NCBI RefSeq assembly: GCF_030315975.1
Contig: NZ_JASXSZ010000005.1
Location: 264,808-328,807 of the forward strand
Reading direction: 5' to 3'
DNA from: Microbacterium candidum
GTDB lineage: Bacteria > Actinomycetota > Actinomycetes > Actinomycetales > Microbacteriaceae
DNA length: 64,000 bases
The position numbers and the translations under genes were made by a program. Numbering within the stretch: position 1 is the stretch's first letter; every line of letters starts with the position of its first letter. The notes below the pieces were generated by a model. The model made no database searches. It was not told where the DNA came from and saw nothing but the letters and a program-made list of their open reading frames with translations. Positions 50,503 to 58,614 of this stretch are shown here, piece after piece.

Positions 50503-52214
50503 CGGGGTGTCCTTTCGGTGTCGCCGGTCGCGCCTGCGGCCGGGTCGTCGGGGCGCATCGTGAGCCGCACGACGTGGCGCTCGCCGTCGCGGAAGTCCTC
50601 GACGCGGTCGACGAGGTGCTCGACGAGGAACAGGCCCCACCCGCGGGGGGTCTGACGGCCGGACAGCTTCTCGTCGAGGTCCGGCTCGACCGGCTCGTGC
50701 GCCGGGCCGCGGCCGAAGTCTGCGATCTCGACCGTGACGGATTCGATTCCGCACCGCACCGACACCTCCACGGGGAGGGACGAGATCGCGTGGTTGCCGT
50801 GCTCGATGGCGTTCATCGCGGTCTCGCTGACGGCGGTCTTGAGAGCATCGACCCTGATCTCCGGCAGCGCGTCGCCGACGATCCGGGTGACGCGGTCCAT
50901 CACTTCGCGCTCGTTGCCGATGTCGCTCGCGACGGCGAAGGTCACGGCATCCTGGTACTCGCTGCGCCTGCCGCGATGCAGAGTGACGATCGTGATGTCG
51001 TCCTCCTGCAGGGCGGTGCCCTGGAACGCCGCGAGACCCGCGATGCTGCGGTCCACGAGGTCGTCACCGCCGGTGGCGGCCGCGACGAGCGCCTCGGTGC
51101 GCTCGAAGCCGAACATGTCGCCGTTCGCATCGTGCTGCTCGGTGATGCCGTCGCTGTAGAGCATGACGATGTCGTCCGGCTCGAGGACGGTCTCGATCTC
51201 GTCGTACTCGGAATCGGGCATGAGCCCGAGCGGCATCCCGCGCGCGTCGAGCGTGAGGACGGCGTCGCCGCGGCGGACGAAAGGCAGATTGTGCCCGGCG
51301 TTCGCGAACCGCGTGCGGCCGGTCTCCAGATCGATGACGAGCGCCAGGCACGTCACGAACATGTTGAGGGGGATCTGCGGGATGAGCAGGTTGTTGACGC
51401 GGCGCAGGACCTCTCCCGGGCTCGCCGCCGCCGCGGAGCGCAGGAGCGCATGCGTGCTCGCCATGACGAGCGCCGCGGGCACGCCCTTGTCGGTGACGTC
51501 GCCCGCGACGACCATCACTAGCCCGTCGCCGAGTTCGATGACGTCGTAGAAGTCCCCGCCGACAGTGCGGGCGGGACGGTAGAACGCCGCGACGTGCCAG
51601 CCGCCGAGCTCCGGGAGCTCCGCCGGGAGGAACTGCTGCTGGATGAGCTGAGCGATGTGCAGCTCCTGGTCGAAGCGCTCGCGCTCGCGGGCTTCGGCCT
51701 CCTGCGCCTTCATGAGCTGCCCAAGGCGGATGGCGGGCGCCGCCGTCCCCGCGAGCTGGTCCAGAAGTCGCCGATCGGCGCGCGAGTACGATCGCTCGGA
51801 CCGGCGCGCGCCGAGAGCGATGAGCCCCACCAGCTCGCCGCCCGACACCATCGGCACGACGAGTCGGACGCCCTGGTCGCGCATGCGCTGGACAGCGGGG
51901 GAGAACTGAGGGAGCGCGGCGATCTCGGAGGTGCCGGGGGCCGATTGAAGGAAGTCGATGAGCGGATCGCCCTCGTCGATGTGGACCTCGATCGTGGCGA
52001 CCCCGGAAGCGGGCTCGACCCGCCGTGCGGTGTGTGCGGACGATCGTGCCGCCGGTCGTGCGGCGCGACGCTCGAAGTGCGCGGCACGACCGGCGGCCGG
52101 CATGGCCGCGTCGCCGGACGCAGAGGCCTCCGTCGCCGCTCGGATGGTGAGCGGCGGCGCGCCCGGCGGCACATCCCCAGGTGCCGGGGGTACGGAGTCC
52201 AGCGTGTCGGTCAT
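50499..52214 (-). CDS. SpoIIE-family phosphatase with GAF-like and HATPase (anti-sigma kinase) domains
   Basis: A 571-aa multidomain regulator. After a disordered N-terminus, residues about 70-185 form a GAF-like sensor, followed by a coiled coil (LMKAQEAEARERERFDQELHIAQLIQQQFLP). The PP2C/SpoIIE phosphatase occupies about 205-420 (GGDFYDVIELGDG, VVAGDVTDKGVPAALVMA, LYSDGITEQHD). The C-terminal 430-555 is an RsbW-like HATPase with N-box VSETAMNAIEHGN, G1 DFGRGP and G2 GWGLFLVEHLVD. One chain therefore holds both enzymes of a partner switch, and the two STAS substrates follow immediately, overlapping. The ATG at 52214 is 93 bp from a divergent BTAD regulator. Confidence 0.9.
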   Translation of the reverse strand: MTDTLDSVPPAPGDVPPGAPPLTIRAATEASASGDAAMPAAGRAAHFERRAARPAARSSAHTARRVEPASGVATIEVHIDEGDPLIDFLQSAPGTSEIAALPQFSPAVQRMRDQGVRLVVPMVSGGELVGLIALGARRSERSYSRADRRLLDQLAGTAAPAIRLGQLMKAQEAEARERERFDQELHIAQLIQQQFLPAELPELGGWHVAAFYRPARTVGGDFYDVIELGDGLVMVVAGDVTDKGVPAALVMASTHALLRSAAAASPGEVLRRVNNLLIPQIPLNMFVTCLALVIDLETGRTRFANAGHNLPFVRRGDAVLTLDARGMPLGLMPDSEYDEIETVLEPDDIVMLYSDGITEQHDANGDMFGFERTEALVAAATGGDDLVDRSIAGLAAFQGTALQEDDITIVTLHRGRRSEYQDAVTFAVASDIGNEREVMDRVTRIVGDALPEIRVDALKTAVSETAMNAIEHGNHAISSLPVEVSVRCGIESVTVEIADFGRGPAHEPVEPDLDEKLSGRQTPRGWGLFLVEHLVDRVEDFRDGERHVVRLTMRPDDPAAGATGDTERTPR

Positions 52215-52237
52215 GTCACGATGATGGACCCGGCACC

Positions 52238-52286
52238 GTTCCGAAAGCGTTACGGAGTGGATGCGGATCGGTGGATTCGGAACGCT
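52238..52286. promoter_or_regulatory. Direct and inverted repeats between partner-switch operon and BTAD regulator
   Basis: GTTCCGA (52238) and GTTACGG (52249) are direct heptamers with 11-bp spacing, as SARP/BTAD-type activators often recognise. CGGAACGCT (52278-52286) is complementary to GTTCCG and AGCGTT upstream. The sites lie in the 93-bp divergent intergenic region. Confidence 0.4.
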
Positions 52287-52307
52287 CCACCGCGTACCGT
52301 GGCGTCC

Positions 52308-53825
52308 ATGGCCGAGGCGCAGATCCTGCTGTTCGGCCCGCCGCGCGTGCGGCGGGGCGATGCGGAGGTGCGGTTCGACACGCGGAAGGCGGTGGCGCTG
52401 CTCGCGGTCCTCGCGGTGACGGGGCAGCCGCACGGGCGTGATGCACTGACCGAGCTGCTCTGGCCGGACCTGCCGCGCGCCAACGCACGGTCGACGCTGC
52501 GTCGCACGCTCTCGGTCGCTGCGGCGATCGGGCCGGCGCTCGTCGTCGACGGCGATGCGATCGCGGTGGATCCCGGCGCGTGCTTCTGCGACGTCGCGGA
52601 GTTCCGTCGGCTCGTCGGGGAGGGCACGCTTGCGGCTGCCACCGACGCGGTCGCGCTCGTCACCGGACGCTTCCTCGAGGGGCTCGTGCTCCGGGACAGT
52701 CCGGAGTTCGACGACTGGAGGTTCGGGGTCGAGAGGATGCTGCAGGACGAACTGTCCGTGACCCTCCGCCGGCTCTCCTCGCACGCCGTGCGCAGCGGCG
52801 ACTTCGACGCGGCGCTGTCGTTCGCCCGCCGACGCACCGAGATCGACGCCCTGTCGGAGCCCGCACACGCCGACCTCATGCTGGTGACCGCGTGGGCGGG
52901 GGATCGGTCAGGGGCGCTGCGCGTGTACCGCGATCTCGTCCGTCGTCTCGATCACGCGCTCGGGGTGAGCCCCGTCCCGTCGACGCAGGCGCTGTACCAC
53001 GCGATCCGGACGGGCGCCACGCCGCCGCCTCCCTCACCGGCGTCCCGTCCGCGCGTGCAGGGCGCCCAACCGGAGGTGGTCCGGCAGCTCGTCGCCGCGG
53101 CCGCCGTGATCGGCGCACCCGCCGATGCCGAGCTCCTCCGCATCGTCTCGGGACGCGACGAAGCCGAGATCGCGGCGGCTCTCGAGGACGGCGTGCTGCA
53201 GGGCTCCGGGGAGCCGCGCGCGTATGCCGTCGCCGATCCGCTCGTCGCCGCGCAGGCGCTGTCGGCACTGTCTCTCGCACGTCGCCGGCTGCTGCACGGC
53301 CGGGTGGCGGAGGCGCTCGCGCGCCGGGCGGGAACGGTCGGCGAAGCGTCGGCCGAGGCCGTCGGCGAGCACTTCGCGGACGCCGGGCGGGATGCGGAGG
53401 CCGCGGAGTGGTTCGCGCTGGCCGCGGCCGCCGCGTCGGAGCGCGGCGACGACAGCGCTGCTCTCGACGCATGGCGATCCGCGCAGGCGGTGGGGCTTGA
53501 CACTGTCGCCGTGCATCTGGCGGTCGCGACGGGTCTTCTCCGCCTGCGCCGGTACGCGGAGGCGCTCGTCGCGCTGGGACGCGCGGGAGAGCGCGCCGGC
53601 GACGATGCCGCTGCCCTCGCGGCGGCGCGGCAGGAGCTCGCGGCGGCGGAGCGGTCCGCCGATCACCCGCGCATCGTCGTGTGCAGCTCCCACCTCTCCG
53701 ATCTGCTCTACGCCGCGGGCGACGAGGATGCGGCGCGTGCCGCGCAGCGCCGATGGGCGGAGGCGCTCGCCGAGCTGGAGCGAGACGATGCGGAGCCGTC
53801 GCCGTGGACGCTCAGCGAGTGGTGA
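52308..53825 (+). CDS. BTAD (SARP/AfsR-like) regulator lacking the ATPase domain
   Basis: A 505-aa regulator. Residues 1-90 form an OmpR-type winged helix (LFGPPRVRRGDAEVRFDTRKAVALLAVLAV, LTELLWPD, ARSTLRRTLS). Residues about 95-245 form a BTAD domain (FLEGLVLRDSPEFDDWR, ALSFARRRTEIDALSEPAHADLM, YRDLVRRLDHALGVSPVPSTQALY). Large family members next carry a P-loop AAA/NB-ARC domain. Here it is absent, but the part that usually follows it remains: LVAAAAVIGAPADAELLRIVSG, then ADPLVAAQALSALSLARRRLLHGRVAEAL and TPR-like helices. ATG at 52308 follows TACCGT by 7 nt (leaderless). It is divergent from the partner-switch operon and probably controls it. Confidence 0.85.
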   Translation: MAEAQILLFGPPRVRRGDAEVRFDTRKAVALLAVLAVTGQPHGRDALTELLWPDLPRANARSTLRRTLSVAAAIGPALVVDGDAIAVDPGACFCDVAEFRRLVGEGTLAAATDAVALVTGRFLEGLVLRDSPEFDDWRFGVERMLQDELSVTLRRLSSHAVRSGDFDAALSFARRRTEIDALSEPAHADLMLVTAWAGDRSGALRVYRDLVRRLDHALGVSPVPSTQALYHAIRTGATPPPPSPASRPRVQGAQPEVVRQLVAAAAVIGAPADAELLRIVSGRDEAEIAAALEDGVLQGSGEPRAYAVADPLVAAQALSALSLARRRLLHGRVAEALARRAGTVGEASAEAVGEHFADAGRDAEAAEWFALAAAAASERGDDSAALDAWRSAQAVGLDTVAVHLAVATGLLRLRRYAEALVALGRAGERAGDDAAALAAARQELAAAERSADHPRIVVCSSHLSDLLYAAGDEDAARAAQRRWAEALAELERDDAEPSPWTLSEW

Positions 53826-53831
53826 GACGCG

Positions 53832-54788
53832 TCAGGCGTGCAGCGCCTCGTTGAGCGTCACGCCGACGCCCGACCGCCGCACCGCTTCGATGGCGCCGGT
53901 CAGGGAGTTGCGGCGGAACAGGATGCCGTCCACGCCCGAGAGCTGCGCGCCCTTCGCGGTGGGGCGGCCGCCGTCGGCGCGCGGCGCCTCGTCGGCCAGC
54001 ACGATCTTCGAGCCGGCGGTGACGTAGAGGCCCGCCTCGACGACGCAGTCGTCGCCGAGGGAGATGCCGACGCCCGCGTTCGCGCCGAGGAGGGTGCGTG
54101 CGCCGATGGAGACGCGGTGCGAGCCGCCGCCGGAGAGGGTCCCCATGATGGACGCGCCCCCGCCGATGTCGCTGCCGTCGCCGACGACGACGCCCTGGGA
54201 GATGCGGCCCTCCACCATGGAGGCGCCGAGCGTCCCGGCGTTGAAGTTCACGAAGCCCTCGTGCATCACCGTCGTGCCGGGGGAGAGGTAGGCGCCGAGG
54301 CGGACGCGGGATGCGTCGGCGATCCGAACGCCCGGCGGCACGACGTAGTCGAGCAGGCGCGGGAACTTGTCGAGGCCCTGGATCTGGATGCCCTCGCGCG
54401 CGAGCTCCGGGCGCAGACGCGTCGCGTCGTCCGGGTGCATGGGTCCGGCGTTGGTCCAGGCGACGTTCGGCAGGTGCGCGAAGACGCCGTCGAGGTTCAC
54501 CTCGTTGGGGAGGACGAGCCGGTGCGAGAGCGCGTGCAGACGCAGATAGGCGTCCGGGGTCGACTGGGGGGCCGCATCCAGATCGATCTCGATCGCGATG
54601 ACGTCCACGCGCACCGCGCGGCGCTCGTCGGCCACCGCGAGCCGGTCCAGGCTCTCGGGAGCGATGGCGGGGTCGAGCCCCAGGGGAAGACGTCCGGTCG
54701 TCGGCTCCGGGTACCACGTGTCGAGCACGGTGCCGCCGTCCGTGGTCGTCGAAAGTCCCCAGCCCCACACCCAACGCTCGTCGCTCAT
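53832..54788 (-). CDS. dapD: Tetrahydrodipicolinate N-succinyltransferase
   Basis: A 318-aa actinobacterial-type DapD that succinylates tetrahydrodipicolinate in lysine/DAP synthesis. The C-terminal half is a left-handed beta helix of hexapeptide repeats ([40 protein letters not shown]). [13 protein letters not shown] and [13 protein letters not shown] follow. It converges with the BTAD gene and is divergent from dapE. TACCCT followed by GGAGGG precedes the ATG, so either a leaderless or an SD-led start is possible. Confidence 0.94.
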   Translation of the reverse strand: MSDERWVWGWGLSTTTDGGTVLDTWYPEPTTGRLPLGLDPAIAPESLDRLAVADERRAVRVDVIAIEIDLDAAPQSTPDAYLRLHALSHRLVLPNEVNLDGVFAHLPNVAWTNAGPMHPDDATRLRPELAREGIQIQGLDKFPRLLDYVVPPGVRIADASRVRLGAYLSPGTTVMHEGFVNFNAGTLGASMVEGRISQGVVVGDGSDIGGGASIMGTLSGGGSHRVSIGARTLLGANAGVGISLGDDCVVEAGLYVTAGSKIVLADEAPRADGGRPTAKGAQLSGVDGILFRRNSLTGAIEAVRRSGVGVTLNEALHA

Positions 54789-54850
54789 CCCTCCAGGGTA
54801 CCGAGCGACCGCAGGGCGCCCGATCCGCCGGCGTCACACAGGCGCGCGGA

Positions 54851-54856
54851 TAGACT
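54851..54856 (+). promoter_or_regulatory. -10 box (TAGACT) of dapE
   Basis: TAGACT lies 6 nt before the dapE ATG at 54863. The GGAGG in between would be untranscribed, or used only if transcription starts earlier. Confidence 0.5.
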
Positions 54857-54862
54857 CGGAGG

Positions 54863-55939
54863 ATGCCGCGCCTGGACCTGTCCGCATCCTCCGTCGAGCT
54901 CACCAGGGCGATCTGCGACATCGCGTCCGTATCCGGCGAAGAGCAGACGCTCGCGGACGCGATCTTCGACGCGGTGAGCAGCCTGGAGCACCTCGAGGTC
55001 TTCCGCTCCGGGGACACGATCGTCGCACGCACGAACCTCGGTCGCGCGCAGCGCGTGGCGATCGCCGGCCACATCGACACCGTTCCGATCAACGGCAACG
55101 TGCCGACGCGTGACATCGAGATCGAGGGCGAGGCCTATCTGTGGGGCCGCGGCACCGTCGACATGAAGGCAGGCGTCGCGGTGCAGCTGAAGCTTGCGGC
55201 AGAGCTCGCCGAGCCCCGCGTCGACCTCACGTGGATGTGGTACGACCACGAGGAGGTCGAAGCGGACCTCAACGGTCTCGGCCGCCTGTCGCGCGAGCGG
55301 GCCGATCTGTTCGCGGCGGACTTCGCGATCCTCGGGGAGCCGTCGAACGGCCAGGTCGAGGGCGGATGCAACGGCACGATGCGCGCCGTCGTGCGAACGC
55401 ATGGCGTCCGTGCGCACAGCGCCCGCGCCTGGATCGGCGAGAACGCGATCCACCGCGCTGCACCCGTCCTCGCGCGCCTGGCGGAGTACCGGCCGCGGGA
55501 GGTCGCCGTCGACGGACTCGCCTACCGCGAGGGCCTGAACGCGGTCGGCATCCGCGGCGGCGTCGCCGGCAACGTCATCCCCGATCTGTGCGAGATCGAG
55601 GTCAACTACCGCTTCGCGCCGAGCCGTTCGGTCGATGAGGCCGCCGCGCACCTGCGCGACGTCTTCGCCGGGTTCGAGGTCGAGATCACGGACGCCGCGG
55701 CCGGGGCGCGTCCTGGGCTCGATGCGCCCCTCGCGCAGGAGTTCCTCGCGGCGGTCGGCGCCGAGCCGCGCCCGAAGTACGGCTGGACGGATGTCGCACG
55801 GTTCTCGTCGCTCGGCGTGCCCGCAGTGAACTACGGCCCCGGCGACCCGCTGCTCGCCCACCACGACGAGGAGCGCGTGCCGCTCGCGCAGATCGACGCC
55901 GTCGAGCGAGGGCTGCGCGCATGGCTGACGGCTCCGTGA
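54863..55939 (+). CDS. dapE: Succinyl-diaminopimelate desuccinylase
   Basis: A 358-aa M20 family zinc hydrolase that releases LL-diaminopimelate from its succinylated form. Metal and catalytic residues are visible in AGHIDTVPIN, GRGTVDMKAGVAV, WYDHEEVE and LGEPSNGQVEGGCNGT, with the dimerisation-domain segment VRTHGVRAHSARAWIGENAIHR and final YGPGDPLLAHHDEERV. It lies 74 bp from divergent dapD, so both enzymes of the succinylase branch start from the same intergenic region. The next gene overlaps its 3' end. Confidence 0.94.
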   Translation: MPRLDLSASSVELTRAICDIASVSGEEQTLADAIFDAVSSLEHLEVFRSGDTIVARTNLGRAQRVAIAGHIDTVPINGNVPTRDIEIEGEAYLWGRGTVDMKAGVAVQLKLAAELAEPRVDLTWMWYDHEEVEADLNGLGRLSRERADLFAADFAILGEPSNGQVEGGCNGTMRAVVRTHGVRAHSARAWIGENAIHRAAPVLARLAEYRPREVAVDGLAYREGLNAVGIRGGVAGNVIPDLCEIEVNYRFAPSRSVDEAAAHLRDVFAGFEVEITDAAAGARPGLDAPLAQEFLAAVGAEPRPKYGWTDVARFSSLGVPAVNYGPGDPLLAHHDEERVPLAQIDAVERGLRAWLTAP

Positions 55940-57147
55940 CCACCGCCCGCGTGGAGGTGCGCGGGCTCTGGCACAGGCCGGCGGTGCGCATCGCGATCCT
56001 GTACCTCGCCGCGCGCGTCATCACGACGCTCTTCTTCTTCGGCGCCTCGGCGCTGTCGGGGATCGGCTCGCGATTCGGCCTCCATGCCGCGTTCGGGACG
56101 CTCGTCATGGGCTGGGACGCCCAGTGGTACTGGTTCACGGCCGAGAACGGCTATCCGTCGACGCTGCCGCTCACCCCCGACGGCAAGGTCCAGGAGAACC
56201 AGTGGGCCTTCCTGCCGTTGTATCCGTACCTCTCGAAGATCATCGGCGTCCCGCTCGGCGGCTGGCCGATCGCCGCGGTGCTCGTCTCGCTCGTCGCGGG
56301 GTACCTCGCATGCCTCGTGCTCTACCGGATGCTCACCCGGAAGCTCGACACCACCGCGGCGACGTGGGCGGTCGTGTTCTTCGCGTCCGGACCGCTCGCG
56401 GCCCTGTTCCAGGTCGGCTACGCGGAGGCGCTGTTCCTCCTGTGGCTCATGCTGGCGCTGTGGCTCGTGATGCGCCGACGATACGGATGGCTCTACCTCC
56501 TCGTGCCGCTCATGGGGTTCACCCGGCCCGGCATCCTCGCGTTCGCGCTGTTCCTGGGCCTGTTCGGCATCTGGCGATGGCTCACCCGTGCGCGCGAGCC
56601 CCTGCCCGCGCGGGAGATCGTGCACATCGTGGCCCTCGCCGCGCTCTCGACGATCGTCGGCTTCGCGTGGCAGGTGATCGCGCAGATCGCGACCGGGGAT
56701 CCGGGCGCGTACCTGAAGACCGAGCTCGCGTGGCGGCGGAACTGGATCCCGGACGCGGCGAGCAACTTCCTCCCGTTCGACGGCTTCATCGTCGGGACCC
56801 GCTTCTGGGCCGGGATGTGGGGCTGGGGCGCGGTCACGGGCTTCGTCGTCCTCGCCTTGGGCATCATCGCGATCGCGGCGGCGCTGATCTTCGAGCCGCA
56901 CGTCAAGCGTCTCGGCATGGAGCTGCGCCTGTGGTCGGCGAGCTACCTCGTGTACCTCCTCGCCGTGTTCTTCCCGCAGTCGAGCATCTTCCGGCTCCTG
57001 CTTCCGCTGTCGCCCATGTGGGGGGCGGTCGCGGCCCCGAAGTCGACCGCCTGGAGGGTGGCGGTGCTCCTTGCGTGCGTCGCGGGACAGTGGTGGTGGA
57101 TCTACAACATGTACGCGCTGGCGAACACGTACTGGCAGATTCCCTGA
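55921..57147 (+). CDS. GT-C type membrane glycosyltransferase (mannosyltransferase-like)
   Basis: About 408 aa (403 if it starts at the GTG at 55936, which overlaps the dapE stop and may be preferred). About ten TM segments. The first extracytoplasmic loop has MGWDAQWYWFTAENGYPS, in which the acidic residue after Trp is the likely catalytic Asp, followed by NQWAFLPLYPYLSKI. This is the layout of PIG-V/DUF2029-type polyprenyl-phosphate-dependent mannosyltransferases. GYAEALFLLWLMLALWLVMRR and FTRPGILAFALFLGL continue it. It probably adds sugars to a cell-wall glycolipid or glycoprotein outside the membrane. Confidence 0.8.
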   Translation: MADGSVTTARVEVRGLWHRPAVRIAILYLAARVITTLFFFGASALSGIGSRFGLHAAFGTLVMGWDAQWYWFTAENGYPSTLPLTPDGKVQENQWAFLPLYPYLSKIIGVPLGGWPIAAVLVSLVAGYLACLVLYRMLTRKLDTTAATWAVVFFASGPLAALFQVGYAEALFLLWLMLALWLVMRRRYGWLYLLVPLMGFTRPGILAFALFLGLFGIWRWLTRAREPLPAREIVHIVALAALSTIVGFAWQVIAQIATGDPGAYLKTELAWRRNWIPDAASNFLPFDGFIVGTRFWAGMWGWGAVTGFVVLALGIIAIAAALIFEPHVKRLGMELRLWSASYLVYLLAVFFPQSSIFRLLLPLSPMWGAVAAPKSTAWRVAVLLACVAGQWWWIYNMYALANTYWQIP

Positions 57148-57237
57148 CCGGAATATGCTCCTGATATCGGCGCGATTTCAGGCGTGTCGGCGCGCACGAT
57201 AAACTTGATCCAGACCAGCGACGAAAGGGAGCCACAC

Positions 57238-57411
57238 ATGGCAGCCATGAAGCCGAGAACCGGAGACGGGCCGATGGAGGCCGTCAAGGAGGGCCGTCTG
57301 ATCATCGTGCGTGTGCCGCTCGAGGGCGGCGGACGTCTCGTCGTCTCCGTGAACGACGCCGAGGCCAAGGAACTCCACGACGTGCTCGGCGAGGTCGTCT
57401 CCGCCGCCTGA
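57238..57411 (+). CDS. DUF3117 domain protein, 57 aa
   Basis: A small conserved actinobacterial protein, MAAMKPRTGDGPMEAVKEGR followed by LIIVRVPLEGGGRLVVSVNDAEAKELHDVL. Nearly all members are of this size, and the function is unknown. GGGAG precedes the ATG. A TAAACT-like -10 lies at about 57201. A strong terminator follows, so it is probably monocistronic and well expressed. Confidence 0.92.
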   Translation: MAAMKPRTGDGPMEAVKEGRLIIVRVPLEGGGRLVVSVNDAEAKELHDVLGEVVSAA

Positions 57412-57430
57412 GCAGTCTCCGCAGTACGGG

Positions 57431-57454
57431 AAGGCCGGTCTTCGGACCGGCCTT
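57431..57454 (+). terminator. Intrinsic terminator after DUF3117 gene
   Basis: AAGGCCGGTC-TTCG-GACCGGCCTT is a perfect 10-bp stem closed by a stable TTCG tetraloop, 19 nt after the stop codon, followed by CGTCGT. Confidence 0.85.
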
Positions 57455-57504
57455 CGTCGTCCCCGCCCGCCGCGGTTCCGCTCTCCGGATCCGGCGGACG
57501 GGAG

Positions 57505-58158
57505 TTACGCCGTGGCGATCGTCGTCAGCTGGAGGAGGCCCTCGGCGACGGTCGACAGCGCGCCGACGACGGCGGGGGAGTTCTGGGTCTCGGTGATGAG
57601 CGACCGGTACGCCGTGGTGACCGGATCGCGTCGGACCGGGTCGGCGACCGCACCCCCGGCGAGCACGCGGGGGACGAGGACGGTGCCGCCCGGCCGCACG
57701 AGCTTCAGCCCGTGCTCGACGTACTCGATGACGCCCTCCGGGTCAGCGTCCACGAGCACGACGTCGTAGGAGGCCTCGTTCATGCGGGGCAGGACGTCGG
57801 AGGCGCGACCCGTGATGAACCGCGAGCGGGCGGGCGCGATGCGCGCATCGGCGAAGGCCTGGCGTGCGGCGGCGAGATGCTCGGGCTCTGTGTCGATCGT
57901 CGTGAGGATGGCGCGCGGCGCGCCGTGCAGCAGCCACAGCCCCGAGATGCCGGCTCCGGTGCCGATCTCGACGATGTTGAGGGCCGCGGTCGCCGCGGCG
58001 ATGACGGCGATCTGGGCGCCGACGGGAGGGCTCACCGGAGCCGCGCCCAGCTCCAGCGCGTGGGCGCGTGCGCGTGCGATGTGGTCGGGCTCGACGATCG
58101 CCTCGCGCGCGAATCGATCCTTCGCTCCGTCGGCTGCCTGCGCCGCCTGCTCACCCAT
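57505..58158 (-). CDS. O-methyltransferase, SAM-dependent
   Basis: A 217-aa class I methyltransferase of the catechol-O-methyltransferase-like family. The SAM-binding motif is NIVEIGTGAGISGLWLL, and YDVVLVDADPEGVIEYVEH is the metal/substrate region. LVRPGGTVLVPRVLAGGAVADP follows. A GGAGG is placed 9 nt before the ATG at 58158. In many actinobacteria this gene is next to sigE and tatB, and here tatB is divergent from it. The substrate is unknown. Confidence 0.87.
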   Translation of the reverse strand: MGEQAAQAADGAKDRFAREAIVEPDHIARARAHALELGAAPVSPPVGAQIAVIAAATAALNIVEIGTGAGISGLWLLHGAPRAILTTIDTEPEHLAAARQAFADARIAPARSRFITGRASDVLPRMNEASYDVVLVDADPEGVIEYVEHGLKLVRPGGTVLVPRVLAGGAVADPVRRDPVTTAYRSLITETQNSPAVVGALSTVAEGLLQLTTIATA

Positions 58159-58233
58159 GTCCGAGACCTCCGCCCGAAAGCCTACGCGGCAGGACGTGCG
58201 AGGACGGCCAGGCACGGCGGGTAACCTGAACAC

Positions 58234-58596
58234 ATGATCTTTGGGATCACCATCGAGAAGCTCGTCGTGCTCGGGGTGATCGCCGCATTCCTCATCGGCC
58301 CGGAACGTCTGCCGAAGTATGCGGCGATGCTCGCGCAGTTCACCGTGCGCGCGCGCGAGTTCATGCGTGGTGCCCGGGAACGCGTCAAGGACGAGATGGG
58401 CGAGGACTTCAGCGACGTCGATTGGCGCACCCTCGACCCGCGTCAGTACGACCCGCGCCGGATCATCCGCGAGGCGCTCCTCGACGACGCTCCGGTCGCT
58501 CCGGTCGCGGCGGCCGCCGTACCTCCGGCGGAGGCGCCGACGAAGGTCCCCTTCGTCCCCGGCGAGGTGCCCCCGTACGACGCCGAGGCGACCTGA
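58234..58596 (+). CDS. tatB: Sec-independent protein translocase subunit TatB
   Basis: A 120-aa TatA/B-type protein: an N-terminal TM helix (FGITIEKLVVLGVIAAFLIGPERLP), the Gly-Pro hinge and Glu typical of TatB, and an amphipathic helix (AAMLAQFTVRAREFMRGARERVKDEMG). An Ala/Pro-rich tail follows. It takes part in export of folded twin-arginine proteins with TatA/TatC, not encoded here. TAACCT is 6 nt before the ATG (leaderless). Confidence 0.9.
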   Translation: MIFGITIEKLVVLGVIAAFLIGPERLPKYAAMLAQFTVRAREFMRGARERVKDEMGEDFSDVDWRTLDPRQYDPRRIIREALLDDAPVAPVAAAAVPPAEAPTKVPFVPGEVPPYDAEAT

Positions 58597-58614
58597 GCCG
58601 GGCGAGCGCGATCG

